From positions 120,822 to 184,821 of the forward strand of contig NZ_FMCV01000009.1 in assembly GCF_900091565.1 (NCBI RefSeq): DNA of 64,000 bases, in the 5' to 3' direction. Below are positions 33,855 to 42,995 of the stretch, one piece after another (the stretch's first letter is position 1; each line of letters begins with the position of its first letter). This DNA comes from Micromonospora marina. Lineage in GTDB: Bacteria; Actinomycetota; Actinomycetes; Mycobacteriales; Micromonosporaceae. The notes under the pieces were generated by a model that saw only the letters and a program-made list of their open reading frames with translations, searched no databases and was not told where the DNA came from. Both the position numbers and the translations under genes were made by a program.

Positions 33855-35042
33855 GTGCCCGACACCTCGCCCACCCGCGCCGACGCGCTGCTCGCGGCGG
33901 CCACGCTCGGCCTGGTCGCGGTGGCCGTGGCTGCCGACCGGCCCGCGCCCGGCGGCGCGGCGCTCGCGGTCGTGGTCGGCGCGGTGCTCGGCGGGCTGGT
34001 GCTGTACGCCAGGCGGTGGCCGCTGCCGGCGCTGGTCGCCACGGCGGTCGTGATCCTCGGGTACTACGCGCTGGACCTGCCGCCGGTCGGGGTGGCCGCC
34101 CCGGCCGCCGCAGTCCTCTACCGGGTGTCCGAACGCGGGCGTGTCGTCCCGGCCGCCGTGGTGGCCGGAAGCCTGCTGGCCGTGTCGGTGGCCGCCCGGC
34201 TGGTCGAGGGCGACGACGTCGCTGTGGTAGTGGGTACGGAACTCGGCTCCGAGGCGGCGTTGCTGCTCGCCGTCATCGCCCTCGGTGACGCGGTACGCAA
34301 CCGCAGGTCGCTGCGGGCGGCGCTGGTCCGCCAGGCGGTCGCGGCGGACGAGGAACGCCATCGGGAGGCGGCCCGCCAGGTCGAGGCGGAACGGCTGCGC
34401 ATCGCCCGGGAGGTGCACGACACGCTCGGGCACACCATGTCGGTGATCACGTTGCAGTCGGCAGTCGCGCGGGAGGCGCTCGCGGACAGCGATCCGGCGC
34501 AGGCGGACAACGCGCTCGCAGCGATCCGGTCGGTGAGCGGCAGCGCGATGGCGGAGCTGCGGGCGACGCTCGGCACGCTGCGCCGCGAGCCCGGGCCACG
34601 AGAACCGGTCCCCGGCTTCGACCGGCTCCCGGCGCTCGTGGACGGCGTACGCCGGGGCGGGCTGGTCGTGGACCTGCGGATCGAGGGTCCGGTGGACACG
34701 CTGCCCGCGGTGGTGGGCAGCACCGTCTACCGGGTCGTGCAGGAGGCGTTGACGAACGTCCTGCGCCACGCCGACGCCACCCGGGTCACCGTGGCTGTGC
34801 GCGCCACGCCCGGTCGGCTCGCGTTGGAGGTGGTGGACGACGGCCGCGGCGGGCCGCCCGCCGGGTACGGGACGGGCCAGGGCCTGCGCGGCATGGCCGA
34901 GCGGGTGGCGCTGCTGGGCGGCACCGTCGAGACCGGCACCGCCGCAACCGGCGGCACCGGGGCAACCGGAGGCAGGGCAACCGGCGGCAGCGGCGGCTTC
35001 CGGGTGTCGGTCCACCTGCCGCTCGCGGGGGTGGCCGCGTGA
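33855..35042 (+). CDS. Histidine kinase of the NarL/DesK-like type
   Basis: 395 residues from GTG 33855. There are about four transmembrane helices in the first 150 residues, then a HisKA_3 dimerisation helix with R-E-V-H-D-T-L-G-H-T (phosphorylated histidine), and a HATPase with V-V-Q-E-A-L-T-N-V-L-R-H-A and D-D-G-R-G-G. The tail has a T-G-G/A-T-G-G repeat before the last strand. It overlaps the response regulator by GTGA. Ten bases separate the GTG from the IS end, so its native promoter is lost. An in-frame ATG at 33813 inside the IS would add 14 residues. Confidence 0.9.
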   Translation: MPDTSPTRADALLAAATLGLVAVAVAADRPAPGGAALAVVVGAVLGGLVLYARRWPLPALVATAVVILGYYALDLPPVGVAAPAAAVLYRVSERGRVVPAAVVAGSLLAVSVAARLVEGDDVAVVVGTELGSEAALLLAVIALGDAVRNRRSLRAALVRQAVAADEERHREAARQVEAERLRIAREVHDTLGHTMSVITLQSAVAREALADSDPAQADNALAAIRSVSGSAMAELRATLGTLRREPGPREPVPGFDRLPALVDGVRRGGLVVDLRIEGPVDTLPAVVGSTVYRVVQEALTNVLRHADATRVTVAVRATPGRLALEVVDDGRGGPPAGYGTGQGLRGMAERVALLGGTVETGTAATGGTGATGGRATGGSGGFRVSVHLPLAGVAA

Positions 35043-35701
35043 ACCCGATCCGCGTCGTCCTCGTCGACGACCAGCACTTGGTCCGCACCGGCCTGCGTGC
35101 CCTGCTCGACCGGGCACCGGACATCGAGGTCGTGGGCGAGGCCGGCGACGGCCCCGGCGGACTCTCGGTGGTGCGGCAGCAGCGACCCGACATCGTGCTG
35201 ATGGACGTACGGATGCCCGGCGGGGACGGGTTGGAGGCGACCCGGCGGATCCTGACCGACCCCACACTGGCCGGCGTACAGGTGGTCATGCTGACCACGT
35301 TCGACGACGACGAGTACCTGTTCGAGGCGATCCGCGCCGGAGCGGGCGGTTTCCTGCTCAAGGACACCCCGCCCGACGCGCTGCGGGACGCGGTCCGGAC
35401 GGTGGCCGGTGGCGACGCGCTGCTCTCCCCCGCGGTGACCCGGCGGGTGCTCGCCGCGGCGGCCCGCTCGCCGGTGGCCGATCCGGGGCGGCTCGCCGGA
35501 CTGACCGCCCGGGAACGGGACGTGCTGGCGCAGGTGGGCGCCGGACGGTCGAACACGGAGATCGGTCAGGCGTTGTTCCTGAGCCCCGACACCGCCCGCA
35601 CCTACGTGAGCCGGCTGCTCCAGAAGCTGAACGCCCGCGACCGGGCGCAGCTCGTCGTGATCGCGTACGAGAGCGGGCTGGTCCGTCCCGGCGAGCAGTG
35701 A
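35039..35701 (+). CDS. NarL/FixJ-type response regulator
   Basis: 220 residues from GTG 35039. Receiver domain with D-D at residues 10-11, phosphoacceptor D54 in V-L-M-D-V-R-M-P, and T/K residues near 82 and 104. The C-terminal LuxR HTH begins L-T-A-R-E-R-D-V-L-A-Q-V-G-A-G-R-S-N. It works with the preceding kinase. Targets are unknown, but the MmpL-type gene is convergent and seven bases away. Confidence 0.93.
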   Translation: MNPIRVVLVDDQHLVRTGLRALLDRAPDIEVVGEAGDGPGGLSVVRQQRPDIVLMDVRMPGGDGLEATRRILTDPTLAGVQVVMLTTFDDDEYLFEAIRAGAGGFLLKDTPPDALRDAVRTVAGGDALLSPAVTRRVLAAAARSPVADPGRLAGLTARERDVLAQVGAGRSNTEIGQALFLSPDTARTYVSRLLQKLNARDRAQLVVIAYESGLVRPGEQ

Positions 35702-35708
35702 GGCCCGG

Positions 35709-37868
35709 TCAGATCTGCGCCTCGCCCACCGGCTCCGGAGCCGCGTGCCGGCCCTCGCCGTTGCGCCGCTCGTCACCGTGCCCCGGCCACCACGCCTTGC
35801 GGCCGATCAGGCCGGTCAGCGCCGGTACGAAGAACATCGACATGACGAACGCGGACAGCACGATCCCGATCGCCACCGCGAAGCCCATCTGCTGGAGGAA
35901 CGAGATCGGCGCGAGCATCAGCACCCCGAACGTGCCGGCCAGGATCAGCCCGGCGGCGGCGACTGTCGGACCGGCGTGTTCCACCCCGATCGCGGCGGCC
36001 CGGTGCGGCTCGTGACCCTCGCGCGCCTCCTCGCGGAGCCGGGCGATCATCAGGATGTTGTAGTCGGTGCCGATCGCCACCACGAACAGGTAGAGGATGA
36101 TCGGCAACTGGAACGTCACGCCCGGATTGCCCTGGAGCCCCTGGAACACGTAGACGGTGGCGCCGAGCGTGGCGGCGAAGTTCAGCAGCACCGCGATCAC
36201 CAGGTAGACCGGTGCGACGAGGCTGCGCAGCAACAGCGCGAGGATGAGCGCGATCAGGGCGGCGGCGACCGGAAGGATCACCGACAGGTCCCGGTTGTTG
36301 GCCGAGTTGATGTCCGCGAAGATCGCCGTGGCGCCGCCGACCAGAGCCTTGGTGCCCGGCGGAGCGGCCTCGTGCAGCGCGTCCCGCAGGTCGTCGCGGA
36401 CCAGCATGATCGCCTCGTTGGACATCGGGTTCTCGTCCAGCAGCAGGTTGATCCGGGCGACGCTCGGGTCGGTCGCGCTGCGCTCCGGCGGCTGCGCCTG
36501 CCCGACACCGGGTGCCCGCGCCGACGCGGCGGCGAAGTCGTTCACCTGCTGGTCGGTGAGCGGAGTGCCGTTGCCGGTGGTCAGGTAGACCTCGGTGGGC
36601 GCGAGCGCACCGGCGGCGAACCCGCGCTGGAGATCCTGTGCGGCCCGCGCCGACTCGGTGTCCTGCGGGAAGCCGGCGCTGAAGTCGTAGTCGGCCTTGT
36701 AGCCGAGCACCCCGGCGGCGAGCGCGACGAGCAGCGCGCCGGAGGCCGCGGCCACGACGGCCGGACGGCGGCCGACGACGACACCGAGCCGCCGGGACAG
36801 CGTCGCCTTGGGCGGGCGCTGCCACGCCTTCGACGGCCAGAACACCCACCGGCCGAGCAGGGACACGAGCGCCGGGATCAGGGTCAGCGAGGTGACGAGC
36901 ATGACGCCGACGGCGATGGCGAGCGCCGGGCCGAGCGAGCCGAAGAAACCGAGCGAGGCGAGCAGCAGCACCAGGAACGCCACGATGACCGCACCGGCGG
37001 CCGAGGTGATGACCTCGCCGACCCGCTGTACCGAGACGATCATCGCGGTGCGCTTGTCGTCGCCCGCGCGCAGCCGCTCCCGGTAGCGGAACAGCAGGAA
37101 CAGGATGTAGTCGGTGCCGATGCCGAACAGCACGATCAGCAGGATGGTCTGCAGGTCCTGGCTGACGTTGAGGTCGAACGCCTTGCCGGCGGCGGCGACC
37201 AGCCCGGTGGTGACGGACATGACGACACTGATGACCACCACCGGCAGCAGCGCGGCGATCGGGCTGCGGAAGATGATCAGGATCAGCCCGATGATGAGGA
37301 CGATGGTGGCGACACCGACGACGGCGAACGCCTCGTTGAACGTGTCCTCGTTGTCGACGAAGCTCGCCACGTCGCCCGCCACCCCGGCGGTCAGTCCGCT
37401 GCCGGCCAGGTCCGCGGCGAGGCCGGCGCGCAGGTCGCGGACGGCGTCGAGCAGCTTCGGGTCGTCGGGGCTGTCGGCGTCGAGACCGACGGAGATGATC
37501 TGCACCGACTTGTCCGGCGCGACGGCCTGCGGGCCGGTCAGGTAGCCGGTGGTCTGCGGGATGTTGCGGGCCTTGAGCTTGGCGGCGAGCTGCCCCACGC
37601 GCGCCTCGTCGGCCGGGGTCAGCGGCTTGCCGTCGCTGCGTTTGACCACGATCGTGGCGGTGGCGGTGGCCGCCTGCGGGAACGACTTCTCGGCCAGCTC
37701 GGTGGCCTGCACCGATTCGTAGGAGCGCGGCAGGAAGCTCTCCTGGTCCGCGGAGGTGATGTCGCTCAGCGAAGGGCTGGCGGCGATGATCGCGATCGCG
37801 GCGACGACCCAGCCGCCGATCACCCACCAGGCCTTGCCCACGACGAATCTGCCCAGGCGCTCGAACAT
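35709..37868 (-). CDS. MmpL / RND-superfamily membrane transporter
   Basis: 719 residues from ATG 37868, preceded by GGGGGAAACG. The expected plan is present: one N-terminal helix, an extracytoplasmic loop, five helices, a second loop near 370-530 and five more helices. F-G-I-G-T-D-Y-I-L-F-L and A-I-G-T-D-Y-N-I-L-M are the paired proton-relay helices with D-Y. These proteins export lipids or drugs across the membrane. It is divergent from 37981 and convergent with the response regulator. TAGGAT at 37900-37905 (minus strand) may be its -10 box. Confidence 0.9.
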   Translation of the reverse strand: MFERLGRFVVGKAWWVIGGWVVAAIAIIAASPSLSDITSADQESFLPRSYESVQATELAEKSFPQAATATATIVVKRSDGKPLTPADEARVGQLAAKLKARNIPQTTGYLTGPQAVAPDKSVQIISVGLDADSPDDPKLLDAVRDLRAGLAADLAGSGLTAGVAGDVASFVDNEDTFNEAFAVVGVATIVLIIGLILIIFRSPIAALLPVVVISVVMSVTTGLVAAAGKAFDLNVSQDLQTILLIVLFGIGTDYILFLLFRYRERLRAGDDKRTAMIVSVQRVGEVITSAAGAVIVAFLVLLLASLGFFGSLGPALAIAVGVMLVTSLTLIPALVSLLGRWVFWPSKAWQRPPKATLSRRLGVVVGRRPAVVAAASGALLVALAAGVLGYKADYDFSAGFPQDTESARAAQDLQRGFAAGALAPTEVYLTTGNGTPLTDQQVNDFAAASARAPGVGQAQPPERSATDPSVARINLLLDENPMSNEAIMLVRDDLRDALHEAAPPGTKALVGGATAIFADINSANNRDLSVILPVAAALIALILALLLRSLVAPVYLVIAVLLNFAATLGATVYVFQGLQGNPGVTFQLPIILYLFVVAIGTDYNILMIARLREEAREGHEPHRAAAIGVEHAGPTVAAAGLILAGTFGVLMLAPISFLQQMGFAVAIGIVLSAFVMSMFFVPALTGLIGRKAWWPGHGDERRNGEGRHAAPEPVGEAQI

Positions 37869-37980
37869 CGTTTCCCCCGTGTGTTCGGCTGTGTCGCACG
37901 TGATCCTACGCTGTGTGAGCAATCCCTTTCGGACGCCTCGCGGACTTCCGTCGATGATCCGGGTGGTCCAGAATCGACCG

Positions 37981-38931
37981 ATGAGCGTGCGGCTGCCCGG
38001 TCCCGGAGTGCTGACGGCCTGGTTGGCCGCGACCGTGCCGGCGCCGCTCGTCGTCTACGAGTGGACCCACAGATGGGAGGAAGACCAGCCGATCTCCACC
38101 GCGCTGTGGTGGCCCGTACTCGCGTCGCCGGTGCTCGCCGCCGTGGTGGCGGCCCGGCAACCCCGGCGCCCCGCGGTGGCAGTCGGCCTGTCCACGCTGG
38201 TCACCGCGGCGCTGCTCGCGGTGTCACTGGCGTACTTCCGGTGGGTCGTGCCGCTGACCGGCGAGGCCCGCTGGGGGCGGGTACTGCTCGGCGGCGCGGC
38301 GCTCGCGGTGGCCGGCGCGCTGATCGGGTACGTCGTGGGCGGGCGCCTGCCCCACCGGGCCCGCCCGGCGTCGCGGCGCGGCTATCTGGTCGGCGGGCTC
38401 GCCGTCGTGTCCGGCGCGCTGCTGGCGCAGACCGCGGTACGGCTCGGCGCCGAGGACAGCACGATCGGGCAACCCCCACACGAGTACGGCGGCGTCGGCC
38501 CCTACTCGACGTCGGCGGGCCGGTTCACGGTGCCGGCCGGCGGGGCGTACGCGATCTTCTCGGTGGGCTTCTCCCCGGCGGACCCGGACTGCCGGGTCAC
38601 CGGCGGCGGCTCGGCGGCCCGGGCGGCCGAGCCGGTCTCCGTCCCGCCGGGTGACTACGGCGGCGACGCCGCCACCTACGCCTGGGTGGCCACCCTGCGG
38701 GTGCCGTCGCCGGGTACGTGGACGCTCGACTGCCGCGCGGATGACCCGGAGGCGTCCTACGTGGTGGGTGACGTGCCGGAGATCCGGGGCGCGGTGGGCG
38801 AGGTGATCCACTGGCCGGTGGGCGTGATCTGGCTGCTCGGCGCGGTGCCCGGCCTGCTGATCGTCGCGGACACCGCCCGGCGACGGCGCGCGTCCCACCC
38901 GGCGGTCCTTACCGCCGCCGGAAACATATAG
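37981..38931 (+). CDS. Membrane protein of unknown function
   Basis: 316 residues from ATG 37981. There are four N-terminal transmembrane helices (to about residue 145), then ~130 extracytoplasmic residues with Y-G-G-V-G-P-Y-S-T-S-A-G and two cysteines, and a last helix (W-P-V-G-V-I-W-L-L-G). The frame is open further upstream, but the ATG lies exactly 112 bases from the divergent transporter. No family is recognised. A long AT-rich hairpin begins seven bases after the stop. Confidence 0.75.
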   Translation: MSVRLPGPGVLTAWLAATVPAPLVVYEWTHRWEEDQPISTALWWPVLASPVLAAVVAARQPRRPAVAVGLSTLVTAALLAVSLAYFRWVVPLTGEARWGRVLLGGAALAVAGALIGYVVGGRLPHRARPASRRGYLVGGLAVVSGALLAQTAVRLGAEDSTIGQPPHEYGGVGPYSTSAGRFTVPAGGAYAIFSVGFSPADPDCRVTGGGSAARAAEPVSVPPGDYGGDAATYAWVATLRVPSPGTWTLDCRADDPEASYVVGDVPEIRGAVGEVIHWPVGVIWLLGAVPGLLIVADTARRRRASHPAVLTAAGNI

Positions 38932-38937
38932 AGGCAA

Positions 38938-38983
38938 AGCGATATGCCTCAGAGTCATAATCATGACTCTGAGGCATATCGCT
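38938..38983. terminator. AT-rich hairpin with perfect 21-bp stem
   Basis: Arms 38938-38958 and 38963-38983 are exact reverse complements around AATC; each arm contains GATATGCCTCAGAGTCAT or its complement. It is much less GC-rich than the rest of the window. It starts seven bases after the stop at 38931 and probably ends transcription, but the arm length and base composition are unusual for this genome. Confidence 0.65.
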
Positions 38984-39154
38984 CTCAACGGCTTACCTCT
39001 TCAACGAGGCTGGACCACCGAGCCCGGGCGCTCGACGACGGCTGGCGTCACCGACGGCTGCCCGGCGGCGGCAGGCGCGAGACAAACCGGGCGGCGGAAG
39101 TGTCGTAGCCGACTCGTAGCCTGACGCGGTCAACGACGATCGCAGGGAGGCGAC

Positions 39155-39520
39155 GTGCTCGACCACTTCTCCGTAGCGGTGCGCGACCTGGCGGCCAGCG
39201 GCGCCTTCTACGACGCGGTGCTCGCCCCGCTGGGCGGGCGGCGGCTGATGGAGCCCGGCCCGATCGGCTACGGCGTCGACGCGCCCGACTTCTGGGTGGA
39301 GCCCGCGCCCTCCGGCGCCACACCGGTGCCGGTGCACATCGCGTTCACCGCCGCCGACCGCGCCACGGTGCGGGCGTTCCACGACGCGGCCGTCGCCGCC
39401 GGCGCCGAGGTGTTGCACGCGCCGAAGGAGTGGCCGGAATACCACGCCGGCTACTACGGCGCGTTCGTCCGCGACCCGGACGGTAACAACGTCGAGGCGG
39501 TCTGCCACCGCCCGGAGTGA
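39155..39520 (+). CDS. VOC-superfamily (glyoxalase/bleomycin-resistance-like) protein
   Basis: 121 residues from GTG 39155, GGGAGG four bases ahead. It starts L-D-H-F-S-V-A-V-R-D-L-A-A-S-G-A-F-Y-D and ends R-D-P-D-G-N-N-V-E-A-V, the usual first and last metal-ligand strands. Probable small-molecule dioxygenase, lyase or resistance protein; the substrate is not predictable. Confidence 0.88.
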   Translation: MLDHFSVAVRDLAASGAFYDAVLAPLGGRRLMEPGPIGYGVDAPDFWVEPAPSGATPVPVHIAFTAADRATVRAFHDAAVAAGAEVLHAPKEWPEYHAGYYGAFVRDPDGNNVEAVCHRPE

Positions 39521-39552
39521 GTCCGGGCGCGTCCGGGAGGCACGATGGACCG

Positions 39553-40287
39553 ATGGAGATCGAGCCGGTCGAGCACGCTCCGGTACGCGCCATACGCCTC
39601 GCCTGGCTGGCCCAGCGCTGGCACGACCTGACGTTCCTGCACTGGGCGGTTCCGCCGGAGCGGGTGGCGCCGCTGCTGCCCGCCGGCACCCGGCCGGACA
39701 CGCTCGACGGGCTCACCTACGTCGGGCTGATCGGTTTCCGGATGGTCGGGCTGGGGCTCGGGCGTGGTCCGGGCGTGCCCTACTTCGGCACGTTCTGGGA
39801 GACGAACGTCCGGCTCTACTCAGTCGACGGCTCGGGGCGCCGCGCTGTGGTGTTCCGCTCGCTCGATGCGTCCCGGCTGGTGCCCGTGCTGGTGGCGCAG
39901 GCGAGCCTGCGCCTGCCGTACAAGTGGTCTTCGATGCGGCTGGACCGTGCCGGCGACACGCTCACCTACCGTTGCCGCCGCCGCTGGCCTGGTCCGGCCG
40001 GCGCGACCAGCCGGATGACGGTCCGCGTCGACGCGCCGATCCCCGAGCCGACGCCGCTCGAACACTTCCTCACCGCCCGCTGGGGCCTGCACACCCGCGC
40101 TTACGGCCGCACCCGGCACCTGCCGAACTGGCATCCGCAGTGGCCGCTGCACCACGCCGAACTGCTGCACCTGGACGACGAGCTGGTCACCGCCGCCGGC
40201 CTGCCGGCACCGGACGGCCCACCGGCGAGCGTGCTCTACTCCCCGGGCGTCCCGGTCGTCTTCGGCGGCCCCACGTCGGTCGGGTGA
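39553..40287 (+). CDS. DUF2071 (YqjF-type) protein
   Basis: 244 residues from ATG 39553 (a GTG at 39517, overlapping the VOC stop, is also possible). Characteristic L-A-Q-R-W-H-D-L-T-F-L-H-W near the start, F-W-E-T-N-V-R in the middle and Y-S-P-G-V-P-V at the end. The fold is related to acetoacetate decarboxylase; activity is unproven. Probably in an operon with the VOC gene. Confidence 0.85.
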   Translation: MEIEPVEHAPVRAIRLAWLAQRWHDLTFLHWAVPPERVAPLLPAGTRPDTLDGLTYVGLIGFRMVGLGLGRGPGVPYFGTFWETNVRLYSVDGSGRRAVVFRSLDASRLVPVLVAQASLRLPYKWSSMRLDRAGDTLTYRCRRRWPGPAGATSRMTVRVDAPIPEPTPLEHFLTARWGLHTRAYGRTRHLPNWHPQWPLHHAELLHLDDELVTAAGLPAPDGPPASVLYSPGVPVVFGGPTSVG

Positions 40288-40401
40288 CCGCCACGTTGAT
40301 CGACGCCGGGTCGCCGGAGTGGCGGCATCCGGCACACCGGGACACCGCCACTTCCCCGAGGTGACGCCCGCACATCCGCACGGCGCGGAGGCGAGCGGCA
40401 G

Positions 40402-40791
40402 TCAGCGCAGGGGGTCGTGGGTGCCGTGCGGCACGTCGGGGCGGCATCGGCGTACCCGGTCGGCGGCCATCCGGCCGCCTGCCGCCAGCCCGTACCGCTC
40501 GACCGCGGCGAGCCCGTACGCGCTGCACGTCGGCGTGTAGCGACAGGTCGCCGGCCAGCGGTGCGACAGCCAGCGCCGGTAACCGAGGATGGCGGCCCGG
40601 CCGGCCCGGTCCACGGCGGGCCGCCGGACGACGCCGGCGGTCACCGAGCCGAGGGTGAGCAGCATCGAGAAGAGGCCCAGGTCGCAGCAGCCCGGCCCGT
40701 CACAGGTGGGCACGTCGCAGTTGCACCAGTCCCGGCTCTTCTTTTTCCTGTGGCGCCGCTTCCGGAAGATCACCACGCCATGATGCGACAC
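40402..40791 (-). CDS. yidD: Membrane protein insertion efficiency factor YidD, with extended N-terminus
   Basis: 129 residues from GTG 40791 (GTG 40776 or 40773 also possible). The YidD core is at the C-terminal ~75 residues: C-R-Y-T-P-T-C-S-A-Y, A-V-E-R-Y-G, and R-R-C-R-P. YidD helps insert and fold membrane proteins next to YidC. Unusually, a basic K/R stretch and six cysteines (D-W-C-N-C-D-V-P-T-C-D-G-P-G-C-C) precede the core. It is not beside rnpA or yidC as in many bacteria, so this is probably an extra copy. Confidence 0.8.
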   Translation of the reverse strand: MSHHGVVIFRKRRHRKKKSRDWCNCDVPTCDGPGCCDLGLFSMLLTLGSVTAGVVRRPAVDRAGRAAILGYRRWLSHRWPATCRYTPTCSAYGLAAVERYGLAAGGRMAADRVRRCRPDVPHGTHDPLR

Positions 40792-40893
40792 CCGCGCCAG
40801 TGTCGACGAGGCGACCGGACCGGGTCCGGTGCGATCGGGCCGGCGGGCGTCCGGGAACCTAGCGTCGAGGGCGTCACCAGGAAGGAACATCGG

Positions 40894-41754
40894 GTGCTGG
40901 ATCGGCTCAACGCGGCGCTTGACCACCTGGAACAGCGGCTCGACCAGCCGCTCGACGTGGCCGCGTCGGCCCGGATCGCGGGCGTGTCGGAACACCACTT
41001 CGGCCGGCTGTTCTCGGCGCTGGCCGGGCTGCCGCTGTCGGAGTACGTGCGCCGTCGCCGGATGACGCTGGCGGGCGCCGACGTGCTCGCCGGCCGGGAG
41101 TCGCTGCTCGCCGTGGCGGTCCGCTGGGGGTACGGCTCGAACGAGGCGTTCGCCCGCGCGTTCCGGGCCGTGCACGGCGTCGGGCCGACGCAGGCCCGGC
41201 AGGCCGGGGCGGTGCTGCGGTCCCAGCCCCGGATCTCCTTCCGGCTCGTCGTCGAAGGGAACACCAGCATGGACTACCGGATCGTGACCAAGGACGCCTT
41301 CCGGCTCGCCGGGCTGACGGCCCGGGTGCCGCTCGTGCACGAGGGCATGAACCCGCACATCGTGGCGTTCGTCAGGGGCCTCGACCCGGCCACGGTACGC
41401 CGGATCGAGGCGCTGTCCGACCAGGAGCCGCGCGGGATCGTCAACGTCAGCGCCGAGCTGACCGGCTCCCGCGACGAGGGCACCGAGCTGGACTACTGGT
41501 ACGCGGCGGTGACCGGCGCGGACGTGCCGGACGACCTGCGCAGCCTCCCCGTCGAGGCCGGCGACTGGGCGGTGTTCTCCAGTTCCGGCGCGTTCCCGGT
41601 CGCGGTGCAACACCTGTGGCGGGCCGTGTTCACGTCCTGGTTCCCGTCGAACCCGTACGAGACCCGACCGGGGCCGGAGATCTCGCGGGTCCGGGTCGCC
41701 GAGGACGGCGGCACCGCCGACGCGGAGCTGTGGATCCCGGTGCGCCGCATCTAG
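40894..41754 (+). CDS. AraC-type regulator with effector-binding (GyrI-like) domain
   Basis: 286 residues from GTG 40894, AGGAAGGA at 40879-40886. The double HTH lies in residues 1-110 (I-A-G-V-S-E-H-H-F-G-R-L-F and the second helix set A-V-R-W-G-Y-G-S-N-E-A-F-A-R-A-F). From about residue 130 comes an effector-binding domain starting D-Y-R-I-V-T-K-D-A-F-R-L-A-G-L, as in Rob/GyrI proteins that sense drugs. It ends convergent with, and overlapping by four bases, the APH-type gene at 41751. Confidence 0.9.
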   Translation: MLDRLNAALDHLEQRLDQPLDVAASARIAGVSEHHFGRLFSALAGLPLSEYVRRRRMTLAGADVLAGRESLLAVAVRWGYGSNEAFARAFRAVHGVGPTQARQAGAVLRSQPRISFRLVVEGNTSMDYRIVTKDAFRLAGLTARVPLVHEGMNPHIVAFVRGLDPATVRRIEALSDQEPRGIVNVSAELTGSRDEGTELDYWYAAVTGADVPDDLRSLPVEAGDWAVFSSSGAFPVAVQHLWRAVFTSWFPSNPYETRPGPEISRVRVAEDGGTADAELWIPVRRI

Positions 41755-42953
41755 GGTCCGGCCACCGCCGCCGCTCGCGCCGACGCGGCCGGCACGTCGT
41801 GCGCGTGGTACGGGTGCTCGGCCGGCTCGATCGCGGCGAGGAACATCGCGTACACGGCGGCCTGCCGCAGCGGCGCGACCGGCCGGAGCAGGTCGACGGC
41901 CCGGTGCGGATCGCTGCCGGGCACGTCGGTCCGCCACCGCCGCGCCCACGCGTCGACCAGCCGGGCGGCGGCGTCCGCGTCGACGTCCTCGGTGAGGCGC
42001 AGGATGTCGAAGGCGGGGTGGCCGACGAACGAGTCCGCCCAGTCGATCACGGTCCGGTGCCGGTCGTCGCCGCGTACGTTGCCGGGGTGCAGGTCGCCGT
42101 GCACGAGCGTGTCCGGCAGGCCGCAGTCGGCGACCTGCCGGAGCCGATGGTCGAGCCCGTCGAGCAGCCCGGCGGCGGCCGACACGTCGTGCCCGGCGAG
42201 CATCTCGCGGATCCAGTCCGCGAGCCTCGCCCCGCGCAGGTCGGGCACCCCGGCCGCGACCAGCTCGCCGACGACCCCGCACGCCCGCAGTTGCACCGCG
42301 TGATGCCCGGCCGCGATCGCGGCCCGCTCCCCCTCCCCGGCCCCGTACCGGTCCTCCCCCGGCACGTCCGCCAGCAGCATCCGCCCCTCCCCGTCGGCGG
42401 CGAGCACCACCGGCCCGTTGATCAATTCACCAGGAAAGGCCAGGACTGCGGGCTCGTGACGGGCGAACGGGGGAAGCTGCTTCAGCCACGTGGGGCCCTG
42501 ATCCGTGTCGAGGCGCCAGATGGCGGAGAGGTTCCAGGTGCGCTGCTGCGCCACCGCCGTCACCCGGCGGCCGAGCCGCGTCAGCTCGCCGGTCGCCCAC
42601 GCGACGCTGCGAGCTGGACCGCCCGCCTCCGCCCACCGCTGGCGCAGCGGATGCGGCGCGAGGTCCACCGCCGCCGGTTCCAGGGGTACGCCAAGCGCGT
42701 CCACGGCCGGTTCCAGCGGTACGGCCGGCGCGTCGACGACCTGCGCCAGGTAGCGGACGTGACCGCCCGGCGGCGCAGGGCGGTCGGCGTCGAGCAGCCG
42801 CAGCACGGCGATCTCCAGACCGTGGCGCTGCCGGACGGCGGCGACGATCGAGTGGACCTCCTGCCACCACGGCTCCGGTACGCGCAACGGCGGCAGCGCG
42901 CCGAGCGGGCGGCCGGCGGAGTCGAGCAGGACCAGCGTGACGGTGCGGGACAC
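41751..42953 (-). CDS. NUDIX-like N-terminus plus aminoglycoside phosphotransferase-like kinase
   Basis: 400 residues from GTG 42953. The C-terminal two thirds is an APH kinase: N-lobe T-W-L-K-Q-L-P, catalytic L-V-H-G-D-L-H-P-G-N-V and metal motif V-I-D-W-A-D-S-F-V-G-H-P. The first ~110 residues (V-T-L-V-L-L-D-S-A-G-R-P-L-G-A-L-P) look like a separate small N-terminal domain; a NUDIX-like fold is only a guess. Substrate unknown. Its 3' end overlaps that of the AraC gene. Confidence 0.8.
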   Translation of the reverse strand: MSRTVTLVLLDSAGRPLGALPPLRVPEPWWQEVHSIVAAVRQRHGLEIAVLRLLDADRPAPPGGHVRYLAQVVDAPAVPLEPAVDALGVPLEPAAVDLAPHPLRQRWAEAGGPARSVAWATGELTRLGRRVTAVAQQRTWNLSAIWRLDTDQGPTWLKQLPPFARHEPAVLAFPGELINGPVVLAADGEGRMLLADVPGEDRYGAGEGERAAIAAGHHAVQLRACGVVGELVAAGVPDLRGARLADWIREMLAGHDVSAAAGLLDGLDHRLRQVADCGLPDTLVHGDLHPGNVRGDDRHRTVIDWADSFVGHPAFDILRLTEDVDADAAARLVDAWARRWRTDVPGSDPHRAVDLLRPVAPLRQAAVYAMFLAAIEPAEHPYHAHDVPAASARAAAVAGP

Positions 42954-42995
42954 GGCCGGACGGTATCCGGGCGCCCCTACGGGAGGCGAGCGGAT

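Noticed and set aside
35745..38654. 969-codon plus-strand frame opposite the MmpL-type transporter
   Set aside because: It crosses both the transporter and the divergent promoter and shows no domain.
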